64,000 bases of DNA from JAJEFO01 sp965214325 (GTDB lineage: Bacteria; Pseudomonadota; Alphaproteobacteria; Rhodobacterales; Rhodobacteraceae): positions 1,240,001 through 1,304,000 of the forward strand of contig CBDCBG010000006.1 of the NCBI GenBank assembly GCA_965214325.1, given 5' to 3'. Below the pieces are notes generated by a model that was given only the letters and a program-made list of their open reading frames with translations, did not search any database and was not told the DNA's origin. Made by a program: the position numbers and the translations under genes. Numbering within the stretch: position 1 is the first letter of the stretch; each line of letters begins with the position of its first letter. Of this stretch, positions 1 to 8,620 are shown one piece after another.

Positions 1-453
1 CTCTTCCGGCTGAACACGCTCACTCTCGTCCTTCCGGCGTTACGCACACGCCCCGACGACATCGTGTTGACCTTTTCGCATTTTCTCGCCGAGGCCGCGC
101 GGACCTACGAGATCGCGCCTCCGTTGCTGACGGAAGACGACCTTGCGGCGCTCATGGCACATGACTGGCCCGGCAATGTTCGTGAATTGCGCAGCGTGGC
201 CGAGCGGCGAGTGTTTCAGGCGCGACGAGGGGCAGGATCGGTAGCGAGCGCGCTCGCACTTGATGAAGCGCACGGGGACGCGCCGCCAACGCTGCGGGAG
301 GCCGTTGCCGCCTTCGAGCGCGAACTCATTGGCAAGGCCATCCGTGCGCACGGCGGGCGCATGGATGCGGTTGCCGAAGCCCTTGGAATCGGGCGCCGAA
401 CGTTGAACGAAAAGATCGTCAAGCTTGGACTGAACAAGGACGCGCTGCTTTGA
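1..453 (+). CDS. dctD: DctD-like sigma-54 response regulator, C-terminal part
   Basis: The reading frame is open from base 1, so the gene starts outside the window. The visible 150 residues hold the end of the AAA+ domain, including the WPGNVREL motif typical of sigma-54 activators, and then a Fis-type helix-turn-helix at the end (GGRMDAVAEALGIGRRTLNEK). Proteins of this type contact RNA polymerase-sigma-54 and DNA; DctD is phosphorylated by DctB and switches on C4-dicarboxylate uptake genes. The location directly upstream of dctPQM on the same strand supports that role. The receiver domain is not visible, so the DctD name rests on domain type and neighbours. An internal ATG/GTG start is unlikely because the family sequence continues to base 1. 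Confidence 0.85.
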   Translation, partial: LFRLNTLTLVLPALRTRPDDIVLTFSHFLAEAARTYEIAPPLLTEDDLAALMAHDWPGNVRELRSVAERRVFQARRGAGSVASALALDEAHGDAPPTLREAVAAFERELIGKAIRAHGGRMDAVAEALGIGRRTLNEKIVKLGLNKDALL

Positions 454-455
454 GG

Positions 456-471
456 TTGCGGAAATCCGCAA
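456..471. terminator. Short stem-loop just after the dctD stop codon
   Basis: A perfect 6-bp inverted repeat, TTGCGG-AAAT-CCGCAA, lies 3 bases after the stop of the regulator gene. No T-run follows, so it may be a weak terminator, an RNA-stabilising hairpin or an operator. It lies in the 117-bp gap before dctP. I could not see a convincing sigma-54 promoter (GG/GC elements) in the same gap. Confidence 0.35.
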
Positions 472-570
472 GATCGCCACCCTTTCGCGTGCGATTTTCT
501 TCATTTTCCGGGTCGAGGGAATCGGACATTCTGGAGACATTCACAAGCACTCAAGACAGGAGGAGGTCCA

Positions 571-1584
571 ATGATGAACAAGCTGCTGGGTCGTGTGAGC
601 GTCGCCGCTTTGGCAATTGCATTTGCCGGCGAGGCAATAGCCGTTGAATGGAACGTCTCGCTGTGGGGCGCGCGCCGCGCCTTCACCGAGCATGTCGAAA
701 GGCTGGCCGAACTCGTCGCCGAAAAGACTGACGGCGGATTTACGCTCAACCTGTCCTATGGAGGACTGTCGAAGAACCGCGAAAACCTGGACGGAATCTC
801 GATCGGCGCTTTCGAGATGGCGCAGTTCTGTGCCGGCTATCATGCCGACAAGAACCCTACCATCACCGTGCTAGAGTTGCCGTTTCTCGGCGTTTCCTCA
901 CTGGAACAGGAGGTCGAACTCTCGATGGCAGTCTACCAGCACCCCGCAGCCATCGAGGATCTGGGACGTTGGAACGCGACGTTGCTGATGCCCTCGCCGC
1001 TTCCGCAATACAACATAATCGGGACCGGCGATGCGCCAACCTCGCTCGCGGATTTCGCGGGGCTGGCAGTGCGCGCCACGGGCGGCATCGGCAGGGCGCT
1101 GAAGACGATCGGCGCCGTGCCAACCTCGATGTCGGCGACCGAAGTGCGTCAGGCCATGGATTCCGGTGTCGTCAAGGCCGTGAGCTTTGCCCCGCACGCC
1201 CACATGTCGTTCGGCACGATCGAGAATGCCACCTGGTGGACCACCAACCTCAACCCCGGTACAGTGAATTGCCCGGTGGTGGTCAATAAGGATGCGCTCG
1301 ACACGCTCTCGGAGGAGCACCGCGAGGCGCTACTCGGCTCGGTCGACGAAGCGCTCGCGCATTACATTTCCAGCTACAATGACAAAACGATGGCCGCTTG
1401 GTGGCCTGCGCTGGAGGAGCACGGAATCACGCAGGTCACCTTCTCCGACGACGAGATCGTGGCGTTCAGGGAGGCAGCCGCCGTGCCATCCGCGGCCGCC
1501 TGGATCGAGGAAAACGCGGCGCGCGGCATTCCGGCCAAGGAACTGTACGAACTGGTCACGGGCATGATCGCTCGGTCGAACTGA
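571..1584 (+). CDS. dctP: TRAP transporter substrate-binding protein DctP
   Basis: This is a periplasmic solute-binding protein of the TRAP (tripartite ATP-independent) system, which hands an organic acid to the DctQM membrane complex. About 337 residues fits the family. The N-terminus has a signal peptide (basic MMNKLLGR, then a hydrophobic Ala-rich stretch ending near AIA). The mature protein begins VEWNVSLWG, and a conserved DctP-like segment (LAVRATGGIGRALKTIGAVP) is followed by the binding-cleft region. A strong ribosome site AGGAGG at 561-566 serves ATG 571 or, with better spacing, ATG 574. It is the first gene of a dctP-dctQ-dctM operon. The substrate cannot be read from sequence; C4-dicarboxylate is a default guess from the DctD neighbour. 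Confidence 0.92.
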   Translation: MMNKLLGRVSVAALAIAFAGEAIAVEWNVSLWGARRAFTEHVERLAELVAEKTDGGFTLNLSYGGLSKNRENLDGISIGAFEMAQFCAGYHADKNPTITVLELPFLGVSSLEQEVELSMAVYQHPAAIEDLGRWNATLLMPSPLPQYNIIGTGDAPTSLADFAGLAVRATGGIGRALKTIGAVPTSMSATEVRQAMDSGVVKAVSFAPHAHMSFGTIENATWWTTNLNPGTVNCPVVVNKDALDTLSEEHREALLGSVDEALAHYISSYNDKTMAAWWPALEEHGITQVTFSDDEIVAFREAAAVPSAAAWIEENAARGIPAKELYELVTGMIARSN

Positions 1585-1602
1585 GACCTTGAACCATCTG
1601 AT

Positions 1603-1625
1603 CCCCGCGCCACAAAGGCGCGGGG
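1603..1625 (+). promoter_or_regulatory. Intercistronic hairpin between dctP and dctQ
   Basis: A perfect 9-bp stem CCCCGCGCC, loop ACAAA, GGCGCGGGG. It lies 18 bases after the dctP stop and 29 bases before the proposed dctQ start, with no T-run after it. Hairpins at this place in transporter operons commonly protect the binding-protein message or partly block transcription, so that more DctP than DctQM is made. That role is inferred; the stem is seen directly. Confidence 0.75.
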
Positions 1626-1654
1626 CACTGCCCGTCGCATCGAAGGGAAGCTGT

Positions 1655-2278
1655 ATGGCAACTAGGTCGCTGGTCGTGTCCGACGACAGCACCCTCGGCT
1701 GGCTCGACCGTCAGTTCCTGAAGTTGGAGATCGCGCTTTCGCTTGTCAGCGGCCTCGCGGTCTTCGCCCTCATGTTGCTGGCCGTGGTTTCGGTCGGCGG
1801 GCGGAACGGTCTCAACCAGCCGCTCCCCGGCTATGTAGACTGGATCGAGCAGGCCATGCCGCTCATAGCATTCATGGGAATTTCCTTTGTTCAGCGCGAA
1901 GGCAGCCATATCCGGATGGACTTTCTCGTGGGAATGCTCCGCAACCGGGCGCTCTATGCCGTCGAGTTTCTGTTCGCCTTCGCGCTGCTTGTCTTCATGG
2001 CGCTCATGGTCTGGGGCAGCTGGGCGCATTTTGCACGAAGCTTCGACTTTGCAGCACCGATGTGGAGCCGTGACAGTTCGATGGACATCGGCCTGCCAAT
2101 CTGGCCAGCCAAGCTGCTGGCCCCGATCGCGTTCGGCGTTCTCTGCGTGCGCCTCTGCCTGCAGCTCTGGGCCTACCTGCGCGCCGCCGTCACAGGCAAG
2201 GCTGTCGCGGTACCGCTGATTCCCGACGCTGCGCAGCAGGCGGCCATGGAGGCCGATCAACTCAGGGATGACCTCTGA
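1655..2278 (+). CDS. dctQ: TRAP transporter small permease DctQ
   Basis: Small integral-membrane subunit of a TRAP transporter, about 207 residues. Four hydrophobic segments can be seen (around LEIALSLVSGLAVFALMLL, AMPLIAFMGISFV, ALYAVEFLFAFALLVFMALM, and LLAPIAFGVLCVRLCL). I chose ATG 1655 because the sequence before it (from 1589) has no membrane or family character, contains the intercistronic hairpin, and lacks a ribosome site, whereas GAAGGGAAG precedes 1655. The stop overlaps the dctM start by one base (TGATG), a sign of translational coupling. Confidence 0.9.
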   Translation: MATRSLVVSDDSTLGWLDRQFLKLEIALSLVSGLAVFALMLLAVVSVGGRNGLNQPLPGYVDWIEQAMPLIAFMGISFVQREGSHIRMDFLVGMLRNRALYAVEFLFAFALLVFMALMVWGSWAHFARSFDFAAPMWSRDSSMDIGLPIWPAKLLAPIAFGVLCVRLCLQLWAYLRAAVTGKAVAVPLIPDAAQQAAMEADQLRDDL

Positions 2279-3678
2279 TGGAACCGATCGAGATCGGCAT
2301 CTGGGTGACCGGCGGCATGCTGATACTCGTGTTCCTGGGAATGCGCGTGGCCTTTGCCACAGGGCTGGCCGGGATGGCTGGGTTGATCTGGATATTCTGG
2401 GCAAAAAAGGACTACGCGGCAGACGGCTTCGGTTGGGCTCTGACGGTGGCCGTGAAGACAGCGGGACAGGTGCCCCACTCGAAAGTGTCCTCCCAGGCGC
2501 TGTCACTGATCCCGACGTTCATTCTCATCGGCTATCTGGCCCACTACGCGGGCTTGACGCGCGCGCTGTTCGAGGCGGCGAAGCGCTGGGTCGCCTGGCT
2601 TCCGGGCGGGCTGGCCGTCTCGACGATTTTTGCAACGGCAGGCTTTGCGGCCGTATCGGGCGCCTCGGTCGCAACCGCGGCCGTCTTTGCCCGAATCGCG
2701 ATTCCCGAAATGCTGAGAATCGGATACCAGAAGCAGTTTGCCGCTGGCGTCGTTGCCGCCGGCGGAACGCTTGCTTCGCTGATCCCGCCTTCGGCCATCC
2801 TCGTGATCTATGCCATCATCGTGGAGCAGGATGTCGGCAAGCTTCTGCTTGCCGGATTTGTTCCTGGCGCATTTTCCGCGCTGATCTACGGGATCCTGAT
2901 TGTCGGAATGGCGCTGGTGATCCCGAATTTCGGACCGCGCGTCACCGGCTTCTCCTGGCGCGAGCGCCTTGTCTCGCTGCCGCCTGCCCTGCCGATCGTC
3001 TTCGTCGTCGTGACCATCATCTGCTTTGTCTACAACCCGTTTGGCGGGGACGCATGGGGCACGCCCACGGAAGGAGGGGCAATCGGGGCATTTGTCGTGT
3101 TTCTCATAGCGGTCTACCGGGGCATGCGCTGGCGGGAATTCCGTAACGCCCTTCTGGAAACCGCAAAGCTGTCGGTAATGATCTTCTCCATCATCTGGGG
3201 CGTGCTGATCTATGTGCGCTTCCTGGGGTTTGCCGACCTGCCCGGCGCGTTCGCGGACTGGATCACGTCGCTCACCTACTCGCCCTGGCTGATCCTCGTG
3301 TGCATCCTGTTGGCCTACGCTGTCCTTGGCATGTTCATGGACGCAATCGGAATGCTCTTGTTGACGCTGCCGGTGGTCTATCCCGCGGTAATGGCGCTGA
3401 ACGGCGGAGAAACCGTCACGGCTGCCGAAAGTTCCTTCGGCATGTCGGGGCCTATGTGCGCGATCTGGTTCGGGATCCTGGTCGTGAAAATGGCCGAATT
3501 CTGCCTGATCACGCCTCCGATCGGTCTCAACTGCTTTGTTGTGGCGGGCGTCAGGGAAGATCTCACGGTGCAGGACGTATTCAGGGGCGTAATGCCCTTC
3601 TTCGCGACGGACGCCGTTACAATTGCCCTGCTTGTCGCATTTCCCTGGATCGTCCTGTGGCTTCCAAGCCTCGCATAG
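2278..3678 (+). CDS. dctM: TRAP transporter large permease DctM
   Basis: The transport-channel subunit of the TRAP system, 466 residues with about 12 hydrophobic segments, the usual length for DctM. Recognisable conserved parts include the early GMRVAFATGLAG segment, the GYLAHYAGLTRALFEAAKRW region, ASVATAAVFARIAIPEM and the later FCLITPPIGLNCFVVAG motif. It uses a sodium- or proton-driven mechanism in this family. It is coupled to dctQ by a one-base overlap and ends the operon. Confidence 0.95.
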   Translation: MEPIEIGIWVTGGMLILVFLGMRVAFATGLAGMAGLIWIFWAKKDYAADGFGWALTVAVKTAGQVPHSKVSSQALSLIPTFILIGYLAHYAGLTRALFEAAKRWVAWLPGGLAVSTIFATAGFAAVSGASVATAAVFARIAIPEMLRIGYQKQFAAGVVAAGGTLASLIPPSAILVIYAIIVEQDVGKLLLAGFVPGAFSALIYGILIVGMALVIPNFGPRVTGFSWRERLVSLPPALPIVFVVVTIICFVYNPFGGDAWGTPTEGGAIGAFVVFLIAVYRGMRWREFRNALLETAKLSVMIFSIIWGVLIYVRFLGFADLPGAFADWITSLTYSPWLILVCILLAYAVLGMFMDAIGMLLLTLPVVYPAVMALNGGETVTAAESSFGMSGPMCAIWFGILVVKMAEFCLITPPIGLNCFVVAGVREDLTVQDVFRGVMPFFATDAVTIALLVAFPWIVLWLPSLA

Positions 3679-4039
3679 ATGTCTGGTGCCGCCGGGTCCG
3701 CGCTGCACGCGCGATCAACACTGACCTTGCATTCGGTCCCATGCTTGCGTGCCGCCCGCGACGGGAAGTCTGCGAACTGACCACGAAAAGCACTGCAGTC
3801 GTTCGCATGGCAAGTGCGATCGGGAATAAGAGAAATGCCACGAAGCCGTAGCACGCCCTGATCGGTCCTTGGCACTGCCTGCCTTCGAGCTTCAGCCTGA
3901 AGTTCCTGAATTGCAAAAAAACTTGTCATGTGCGCATGTCCGGATGGCTTTGTCTGCCCGCCCCGAGGGATTTCACGCTTTCTTCCTAGCTCATTCCTGA
4001 TTCAGGGGAAGCCGGGAGGCTCAGGCCGCTCAACCGAAC
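3679..4039. other. Intergenic, no gene seen
   Basis: A 361-bp gap between dctM (plus strand) and the beta-barrel gene (minus strand), which converge here. Short open frames cross it but none has a ribosome site, signal or family motif. I saw no clear rho-independent terminator. Confidence 0.5.
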
Positions 4040-4894
4040 TCAAAAGGAATACCGCAGCGACACCCGGAAGCCGTGGCTCCGGATGCGCGCCCATGTCGGG
4101 GCGAGATCAAGCAGTACCGATTCGCGGCTGCCGTCGCGCCACTCGACCCCGCCTTCGCCCTGTCCCGTGCGGACCTCGCCGAGATCGGAGTAGCGCCACG
4201 CCATGTCGAGGCCCAGCCATTCGTTCAGCGGCACCGTTACGCCCGCTGTCACCGTCTAGGCCAGGTCCAACCGGCTTCCGCCAGGCACGCTCGTCGTCGT
4301 CGTCGGGAAAGTCATTGTGGTGGTGCCGATCCGGTTGCGCACGGCACCGACGCCCGCTCCGACGTAAGGCGTGATCGCCGATCGTCCGTGCGACCCGACA
4401 TCGGGAAAATCGGAAGACGCCGCCAACATGCCGGACAGCGAAGAGATGTCCGCCGCCACCGACTGCACACGATCCGGCGCAAGAAAGTTCGCACGACCCT
4501 TGAAGCTGTAGCGTGGCCGGCGCTCCACCATCAACTCGTAGCGCGTTTCGCCTCCGGGCGCGTAGCCGAGCCCGAATTCCAGCGATGCCGTCGCCCCGAA
4601 CTCGCCGAGCGAGCGCCGGAGCGCGCCGCCGCGGTCTTGTCCGCGGCCGAACAGCGCCGCCGGGGCCGTGCCGGCACGGTCGATGTCGGTGAAGGCCGTG
4701 TCACCTGACCAGCTGAGCCCTGCGCCGCCTCGCAGGTAGAGTTCACCCGCGTCAGCGACGCCCGGACACGGCGACATCGAAGCGAAAGCCGCGACAGCCG
4801 CAAGCCGGGCAAGCGCATTCGAGGATCTGCGAACCTTGGCCAAGGTCCCGGCGCGACAATGTTCCTGGCCGGCACGCACCGTTGCCCCGTGCAT
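4040..4894 (-). pseudogene. Outer-membrane beta-barrel protein with an in-frame amber codon
   Basis: Two open frames, 4256-4894 and 4040-4252, lie in the same phase and are separated by one TAG at 4256-4258. The joined product reads through ...GSRLDLA-stop-TVTAGVTVPLNEWLG... and ends with RVSLRYSF, a typical C-terminal aromatic barrel signature. A hydrophobic Ala-rich segment (ALARLAAVAAFASM) ending near VADA serves as signal peptide; a TTG in front of AKVRRSS is an alternative start. The protein resembles small Opa/OmpA-type eight-stranded barrels (WRYSDLGEVRTG, ITPYVGAGVGAVRN). One base change (TGG to TAG, or TAC/CAG to TAG) explains the break, so this is either a recent pseudogene or a sequencing error. 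Confidence 0.7.
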
Positions 4895-5015
4895 GACGCC
4901 TTACGACCTGACTGACGGTCGCCTTGCGATGCGGCCCCTGCCTCGCGTGTTCAAGCGGTTCATCACGATGCCCGTTCACCCGAACGTGTCGCCGCACAGG
5001 CGGCAATCAGTCGCA

Positions 5016-5519
5016 TCAGGGTCTTTGCCACGTGCATTTGCTGGAAGTGTCGACGTGTTTTACTGGAAGGTATCGAGTCACATAGTTGCATTCACCTGAG
5101 ACTCCGGCATATTTTCCGGTGCCGCCCACAATCTCAGCCCGGCCTTCGCCGCCACCGCCTTCCGCTACGTTTCCATCCTTTCGACGGGCCAGAAAATAGA
5201 TCTTGTCACCGATGCCGTCCGTAAACGTGCATGGAGACTCCAGTTCAACGAAACCGTCCCGCAATGTGCGCGCCAGCACGAGACACCTCGCGACGCTCGT
5301 CTCGCCAACGACAAAGGGCGGGCCACTGCTCTCCATCACCGTGCTGGTTCCAACGAGCGACCCGCCAGTGACTGCGCCCCCTGCATGGTCCATCGTGGTG
5401 TAGTCCTGATCATAGCTTTGCAGGCTACGAAAGCTGCCTGCCTCCTGCGCGTCAGCGGCACCTTGCAAGACAAGCAGCAGCATCGCGACGGCGGCTGAAG
5501 GCATGGCATTCGATCCCAT
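5016..5519 (-). CDS. Small secreted protein, AOC/dirigent-barrel-like
   Basis: A 167-residue protein with a clear signal peptide (MPSAAVAMLLLVLQGAADA). I chose ATG 5519 because AGGAAAGGAA lies just upstream and the signal peptide begins there; longer in-frame starts reach 5813 but add only Arg-rich, non-family sequence. The C-terminal half contains GGTGKYAGVSGEC, a pattern seen in secreted small beta-barrel proteins of the allene-oxide-cyclase/dirigent type. Four cysteines are present in the mature part (ARCLVL, SPCTF, GECNY, SKCTW). Function is unknown; the barrel assignment is tentative. It is transcribed toward the broken outer-membrane gene. Confidence 0.65.
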   Translation of the reverse strand: MGSNAMPSAAVAMLLLVLQGAADAQEAGSFRSLQSYDQDYTTMDHAGGAVTGGSLVGTSTVMESSGPPFVVGETSVARCLVLARTLRDGFVELESPCTFTDGIGDKIYFLARRKDGNVAEGGGGEGRAEIVGGTGKYAGVSGECNYVTRYLPVKHVDTSSKCTWQRP

Positions 5520-5824
5520 CACAACCGTTCCTTTCCTGTCTTCCTCGTCACGCATGCTGCCCTTTGATGTCTCTAGCAGTCTGCCATTCTCGGGTCGAGC
5601 ATGCCTGCGCATTTCCGTCCGGGAGACTGTCAGACGGATCGCATTGGGGATCAAGATCGGAATCCGGGATTTCAGGATTTCGCCGTGACCTGTCGCAGGA
5701 CCTCGCCCACAGCCTTGCGGACCTGACCGGCCGGACGGCCCGCTCGCGCGCCACCTTTTGAGGCAGGCGGGCCTCACGTCCTCGAACGGCATCCGGGAAC
5801 CCTGCGGATTCAATCAATCCGGGG
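5520..5824. other. Divergent intergenic region
   Basis: About 305 bp between the small secreted protein gene (minus) and alr (plus). It must contain both promoters. I could not identify convincing -35/-10 pairs or a regulator site. Confidence 0.4.
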
Positions 5825-5830
5825 TTGACG

Positions 5831-6904
5831 ATGCACACCCCGTGTCCGACACCCTCGAGCATGGGAGCCGCGCAACTGACCATCGACCTTGGCGCCGTAT
5901 GCGCAAACTGGCGGGCACTAGACGCCCTGTCAGGAAATGAGGTTGAGACGGGTGCTGTCGTCAAGGCCGACGCATATGGCATCGGAGCGGAACAGGCCGC
6001 GAAGGCGCTGGCGGCGGAAGGCGCGAAAAGCTATTTCGTCGCCCTTGCCGAGGAAGGCGTCGCGATTCGCGACGCGCTGGGCGACCAGCCCGACATCTAT
6101 GTGTTTTCCGGTCATATGGAAGGTGAATCCGATGCGTTGGTTTCGGCGCGTCTGACCCCGTTGCTGAATGCGCCGGATCAGCTGTCGCGCCACGCCACGA
6201 ATGCTGTCGCCCACCCCTTTGGCGTTCAACTCGATACCGGCATGAACCGACTGGGCTTCGAGCCTTCCGAATGGAACGACTGCAAGGCCGAGCTGCTGGA
6301 ATCCGGGCCGTTACTCGTCATGAGCCACCTCGCCTGTGCCGACGAGCCAGGTCATCCAATGAACGCGCGGCAGCTTGATGCATTTCGCGGAATGACCGAC
6401 GGAATTTCACCTCGTCGCTCTCTTGCCGCCACCGGCGGGATTCTCCTCGGACCGGAATACCATTTCGACCTTACCCGACCTGGTGTCGGGCTCTACGGAG
6501 GCCAGCCGTTCGGCGGGGCTCGGCCAGCCATCCGCCTTGATGTGCCGGTGATCCAGACAAGAGCCGTTCGGCCCGGCGAATCTGTGGGCTATGGCAATTC
6601 CTGGACCGCGTCCGCCCCGACGAGGGTTGCCACGATCTCCGCCGGTTACGCGGACGGACTCCTGCGGTCGGCCGCGCCGGGAGCGGTGGTCTTCGCCGGA
6701 AACACGCCCTGCCCCGTCATCGGGCGCATTTCGATGGACCTCATCACCGTTGACGTGAGCGGACTTGTCGAGGTGCCGGCATCGTTGCAGGTCATTGGCC
6801 CGAATTATTCTGTTGATGCCCTTGCCGAGGCTGCCGGCACGATCGGCTACGAGATCCTGACGGCCCTCGGAGCGCGCTACGAACGCGAATACACGCTGTG
6901 GTGA
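5831..6904 (+). CDS. alr: Alanine racemase
   Basis: Converts L-alanine to D-alanine for peptidoglycan, using pyridoxal phosphate. The cofactor lysine is in VVKADAYGIG near the N-terminus, followed by the expected GMNRLGFEP motif and, in the C-terminal domain, the catalytic-tyrosine region ESVGYGNSW and ISAGYADG. Length of about 357 residues matches the family. ATG 5831 is chosen; TTG 5825 and ATG 5861 (directly before AAQLTIDLGA, where family homology starts) are alternatives because no strong ribosome site is visible. The stop overlaps the GTG start of mlaE, so the three genes alr-mlaE-mlaF probably form one transcript. Confidence 0.93.
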   Translation: MHTPCPTPSSMGAAQLTIDLGAVCANWRALDALSGNEVETGAVVKADAYGIGAEQAAKALAAEGAKSYFVALAEEGVAIRDALGDQPDIYVFSGHMEGESDALVSARLTPLLNAPDQLSRHATNAVAHPFGVQLDTGMNRLGFEPSEWNDCKAELLESGPLLVMSHLACADEPGHPMNARQLDAFRGMTDGISPRRSLAATGGILLGPEYHFDLTRPGVGLYGGQPFGGARPAIRLDVPVIQTRAVRPGESVGYGNSWTASAPTRVATISAGYADGLLRSAAPGAVVFAGNTPCPVIGRISMDLITVDVSGLVEVPASLQVIGPNYSVDALAEAAGTIGYEILTALGARYEREYTLW

Positions 6905-7674
6905 ATTTCCTGGCCATCATCGGCCGGGCAATGCTTGCCATGCTTGCCGCGATCGGCCGGGTCACGCTCTTCGCCGTCGACACCGTCAGTCACTTGGGAC
7001 GCCCGCCCTACTATCCCCGCGAGTTTGCGCTGGCGCTGGTGCAAATCGGCTACTTTTCGCTTCCGGTGGTCGGACTGACCACCATCTTCACCGGCGGCGC
7101 GCTGGCCCTCCAGATCTACGCCGGCGGTGCGCGCTTCTCAGCCGAGGCCGTCGTGCCACAGATCGTCGCTATCGGCATGGTACGCGAACTGGGGCCGGTC
7201 CTTGTCGGCCTCATGATCGCCGCCCGTGTCACCTCCTCGATTGCTGCCGAAGTCGCCACGATGAAGGTAACGGAGCAGATCGATGCCCTGATCACCCTCT
7301 CGACCAATCCGGCCAAGTACCTGACGTTGCCGCGCGTCCTCGCCGCAACGGTCGTCATGCCGTTCCTTGTTGGCGTCGGCGACATAATCGGGATCATGGG
7401 CGGCTATCTCGTCGGCGTCGAGCGGCTGGGATTCAACGCGGGAACCTATCTGAGAAACACCATGGACTTCCTGGAGCCGCTGGACGTCGTCTCGTCGCTC
7501 ACGAAAGCCGCGGTCTTCGGCTTCCTCGCCGCCCTGATGGGCTGCTATTTTGGCATGCGTTCCGGACGTGGCGCACAGGGCGTTGGCCGGGCAACCAAGG
7601 GCGCGGTCGTTGCCGCGAGCGTGCTGATCCTCGCCGCCAACTTCGTGCTCACGGAACTGTTCTTTTCGGCATGA
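6898..7674 (+). CDS. mlaE: MlaE-family ABC transporter permease
   Basis: Integral inner-membrane permease of the MlaE/YrbE (PF02405) family, 258 residues, with about five hydrophobic segments. The family core is visible: GGALALQIYAGGARF, IGMVRELGPVLVGLMIAARV, and TEQIDALITLSTNPAKYL. In Mla systems this subunit moves phospholipids between inner membrane and periplasmic carrier proteins and keeps outer-membrane lipid asymmetry. It starts with GTG (6898 or 6901), overlapping the alr stop, and its own stop overlaps the mlaF start (ATGA). No mlaD-type substrate carrier gene follows, so the MCE partner must lie elsewhere. Confidence 0.92.
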   Translation: MVNFLAIIGRAMLAMLAAIGRVTLFAVDTVSHLGRPPYYPREFALALVQIGYFSLPVVGLTTIFTGGALALQIYAGGARFSAEAVVPQIVAIGMVRELGPVLVGLMIAARVTSSIAAEVATMKVTEQIDALITLSTNPAKYLTLPRVLAATVVMPFLVGVGDIIGIMGGYLVGVERLGFNAGTYLRNTMDFLEPLDVVSSLTKAAVFGFLAALMGCYFGMRSGRGAQGVGRATKGAVVAASVLILAANFVLTELFFSA

Positions 7675-8432
7675 TCGAACTCGTGGACGTACATAAGGCC
7701 TTTGGCGCACAGAAGATCCTGACCGGTGTAAACCTGACCCTGCGGAAAGGCAGGAGCATGGTGATCATCGGCGGCTCGGGCACGGGCAAGTCGGTGCTCC
7801 TGAAATGCGTGCTTGGACTCTTTCAGCCCGACAGGGGCGCCATCAGCGTGGACGGGACCGAAGTCACGAATCTCCGGCAGGGCACGCCCGAACGGGACGC
7901 GTTCCTCGCTCGTTTCGGAATGCTCTTCCAGGGCGGCGCACTCTTCGATTCCCTTCCGGTCTGGCAAAACGTGGCGTTCCGGCTGTTGCGCGGATCCCTC
8001 AAGAGGCCATGGTCCGAGGCGCATGAGATCGCGGTCGAGAAGCTCCGCCGGGTCGGGCTGTCGCCCGACGTGGCAGAACTGTTTCCGGCCGAGATTTCCG
8101 GAGGCATGCAGAAGCGCGTAGGCCTTGCACGGGCCATCGCCACCGAACCCGAGATCATCTTCTTCGACGAACCTACGACGGGGCTCGACCCGATCATGGC
8201 AGGCGTCATCAATGACCTTATCCGCGGGATAGCAAGCGAAATGGGCTCGACTGCCGTGACCATCACCCATGACATGTCGAGCGCCCGGGCGATCGCGGAC
8301 GAAGTCGCAATGCTCCACGACGGCTTGATCCAGTGGACCGGACCAGCGAGCGAACTGGACAGCAGCGGCGATCCGTGCGTCGCGCAGTTCATCTCCGGCA
8401 GCGCCGAGGGACCGATCGAGACGGTTCGTTGA
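7671..8432 (+). CDS. mlaF: MlaF-family ABC transporter ATP-binding protein
   Basis: Cytoplasmic ATPase for the MlaE permease, 253 residues. Walker A is GGSGTGKSVL, the signature motif is ISGGMQKRVGLARAI, and Walker B is EIIFFDEPTTGLDP, followed by the H-loop TITHDM. The GGMQKR variant of the signature is characteristic of the Mla/Ttg2A branch. Starts within the end of mlaE (ATGA overlap), which indicates coupled translation. Confidence 0.94.
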   Translation: MIELVDVHKAFGAQKILTGVNLTLRKGRSMVIIGGSGTGKSVLLKCVLGLFQPDRGAISVDGTEVTNLRQGTPERDAFLARFGMLFQGGALFDSLPVWQNVAFRLLRGSLKRPWSEAHEIAVEKLRRVGLSPDVAELFPAEISGGMQKRVGLARAIATEPEIIFFDEPTTGLDPIMAGVINDLIRGIASEMGSTAVTITHDMSSARAIADEVAMLHDGLIQWTGPASELDSSGDPCVAQFISGSAEGPIETVR

Positions 8433-8620
8433 GGCCCATGCCGCCGTTCAGGCCGTCGGACCGGACAGCAAGGCGGGCGACCCCCGCCACCCCGGGCAGG
8501 AACCTGGGAAATTGCGCGTCTGTTCATCGTCCCAAACCACGTGCCTAACCTGGCGGGTCGGGCGACGCTCCCGCTCGATACCTGCTTGTCTCGCCCCTTC
8601 GGCACAGGCAAAAAGACTCC

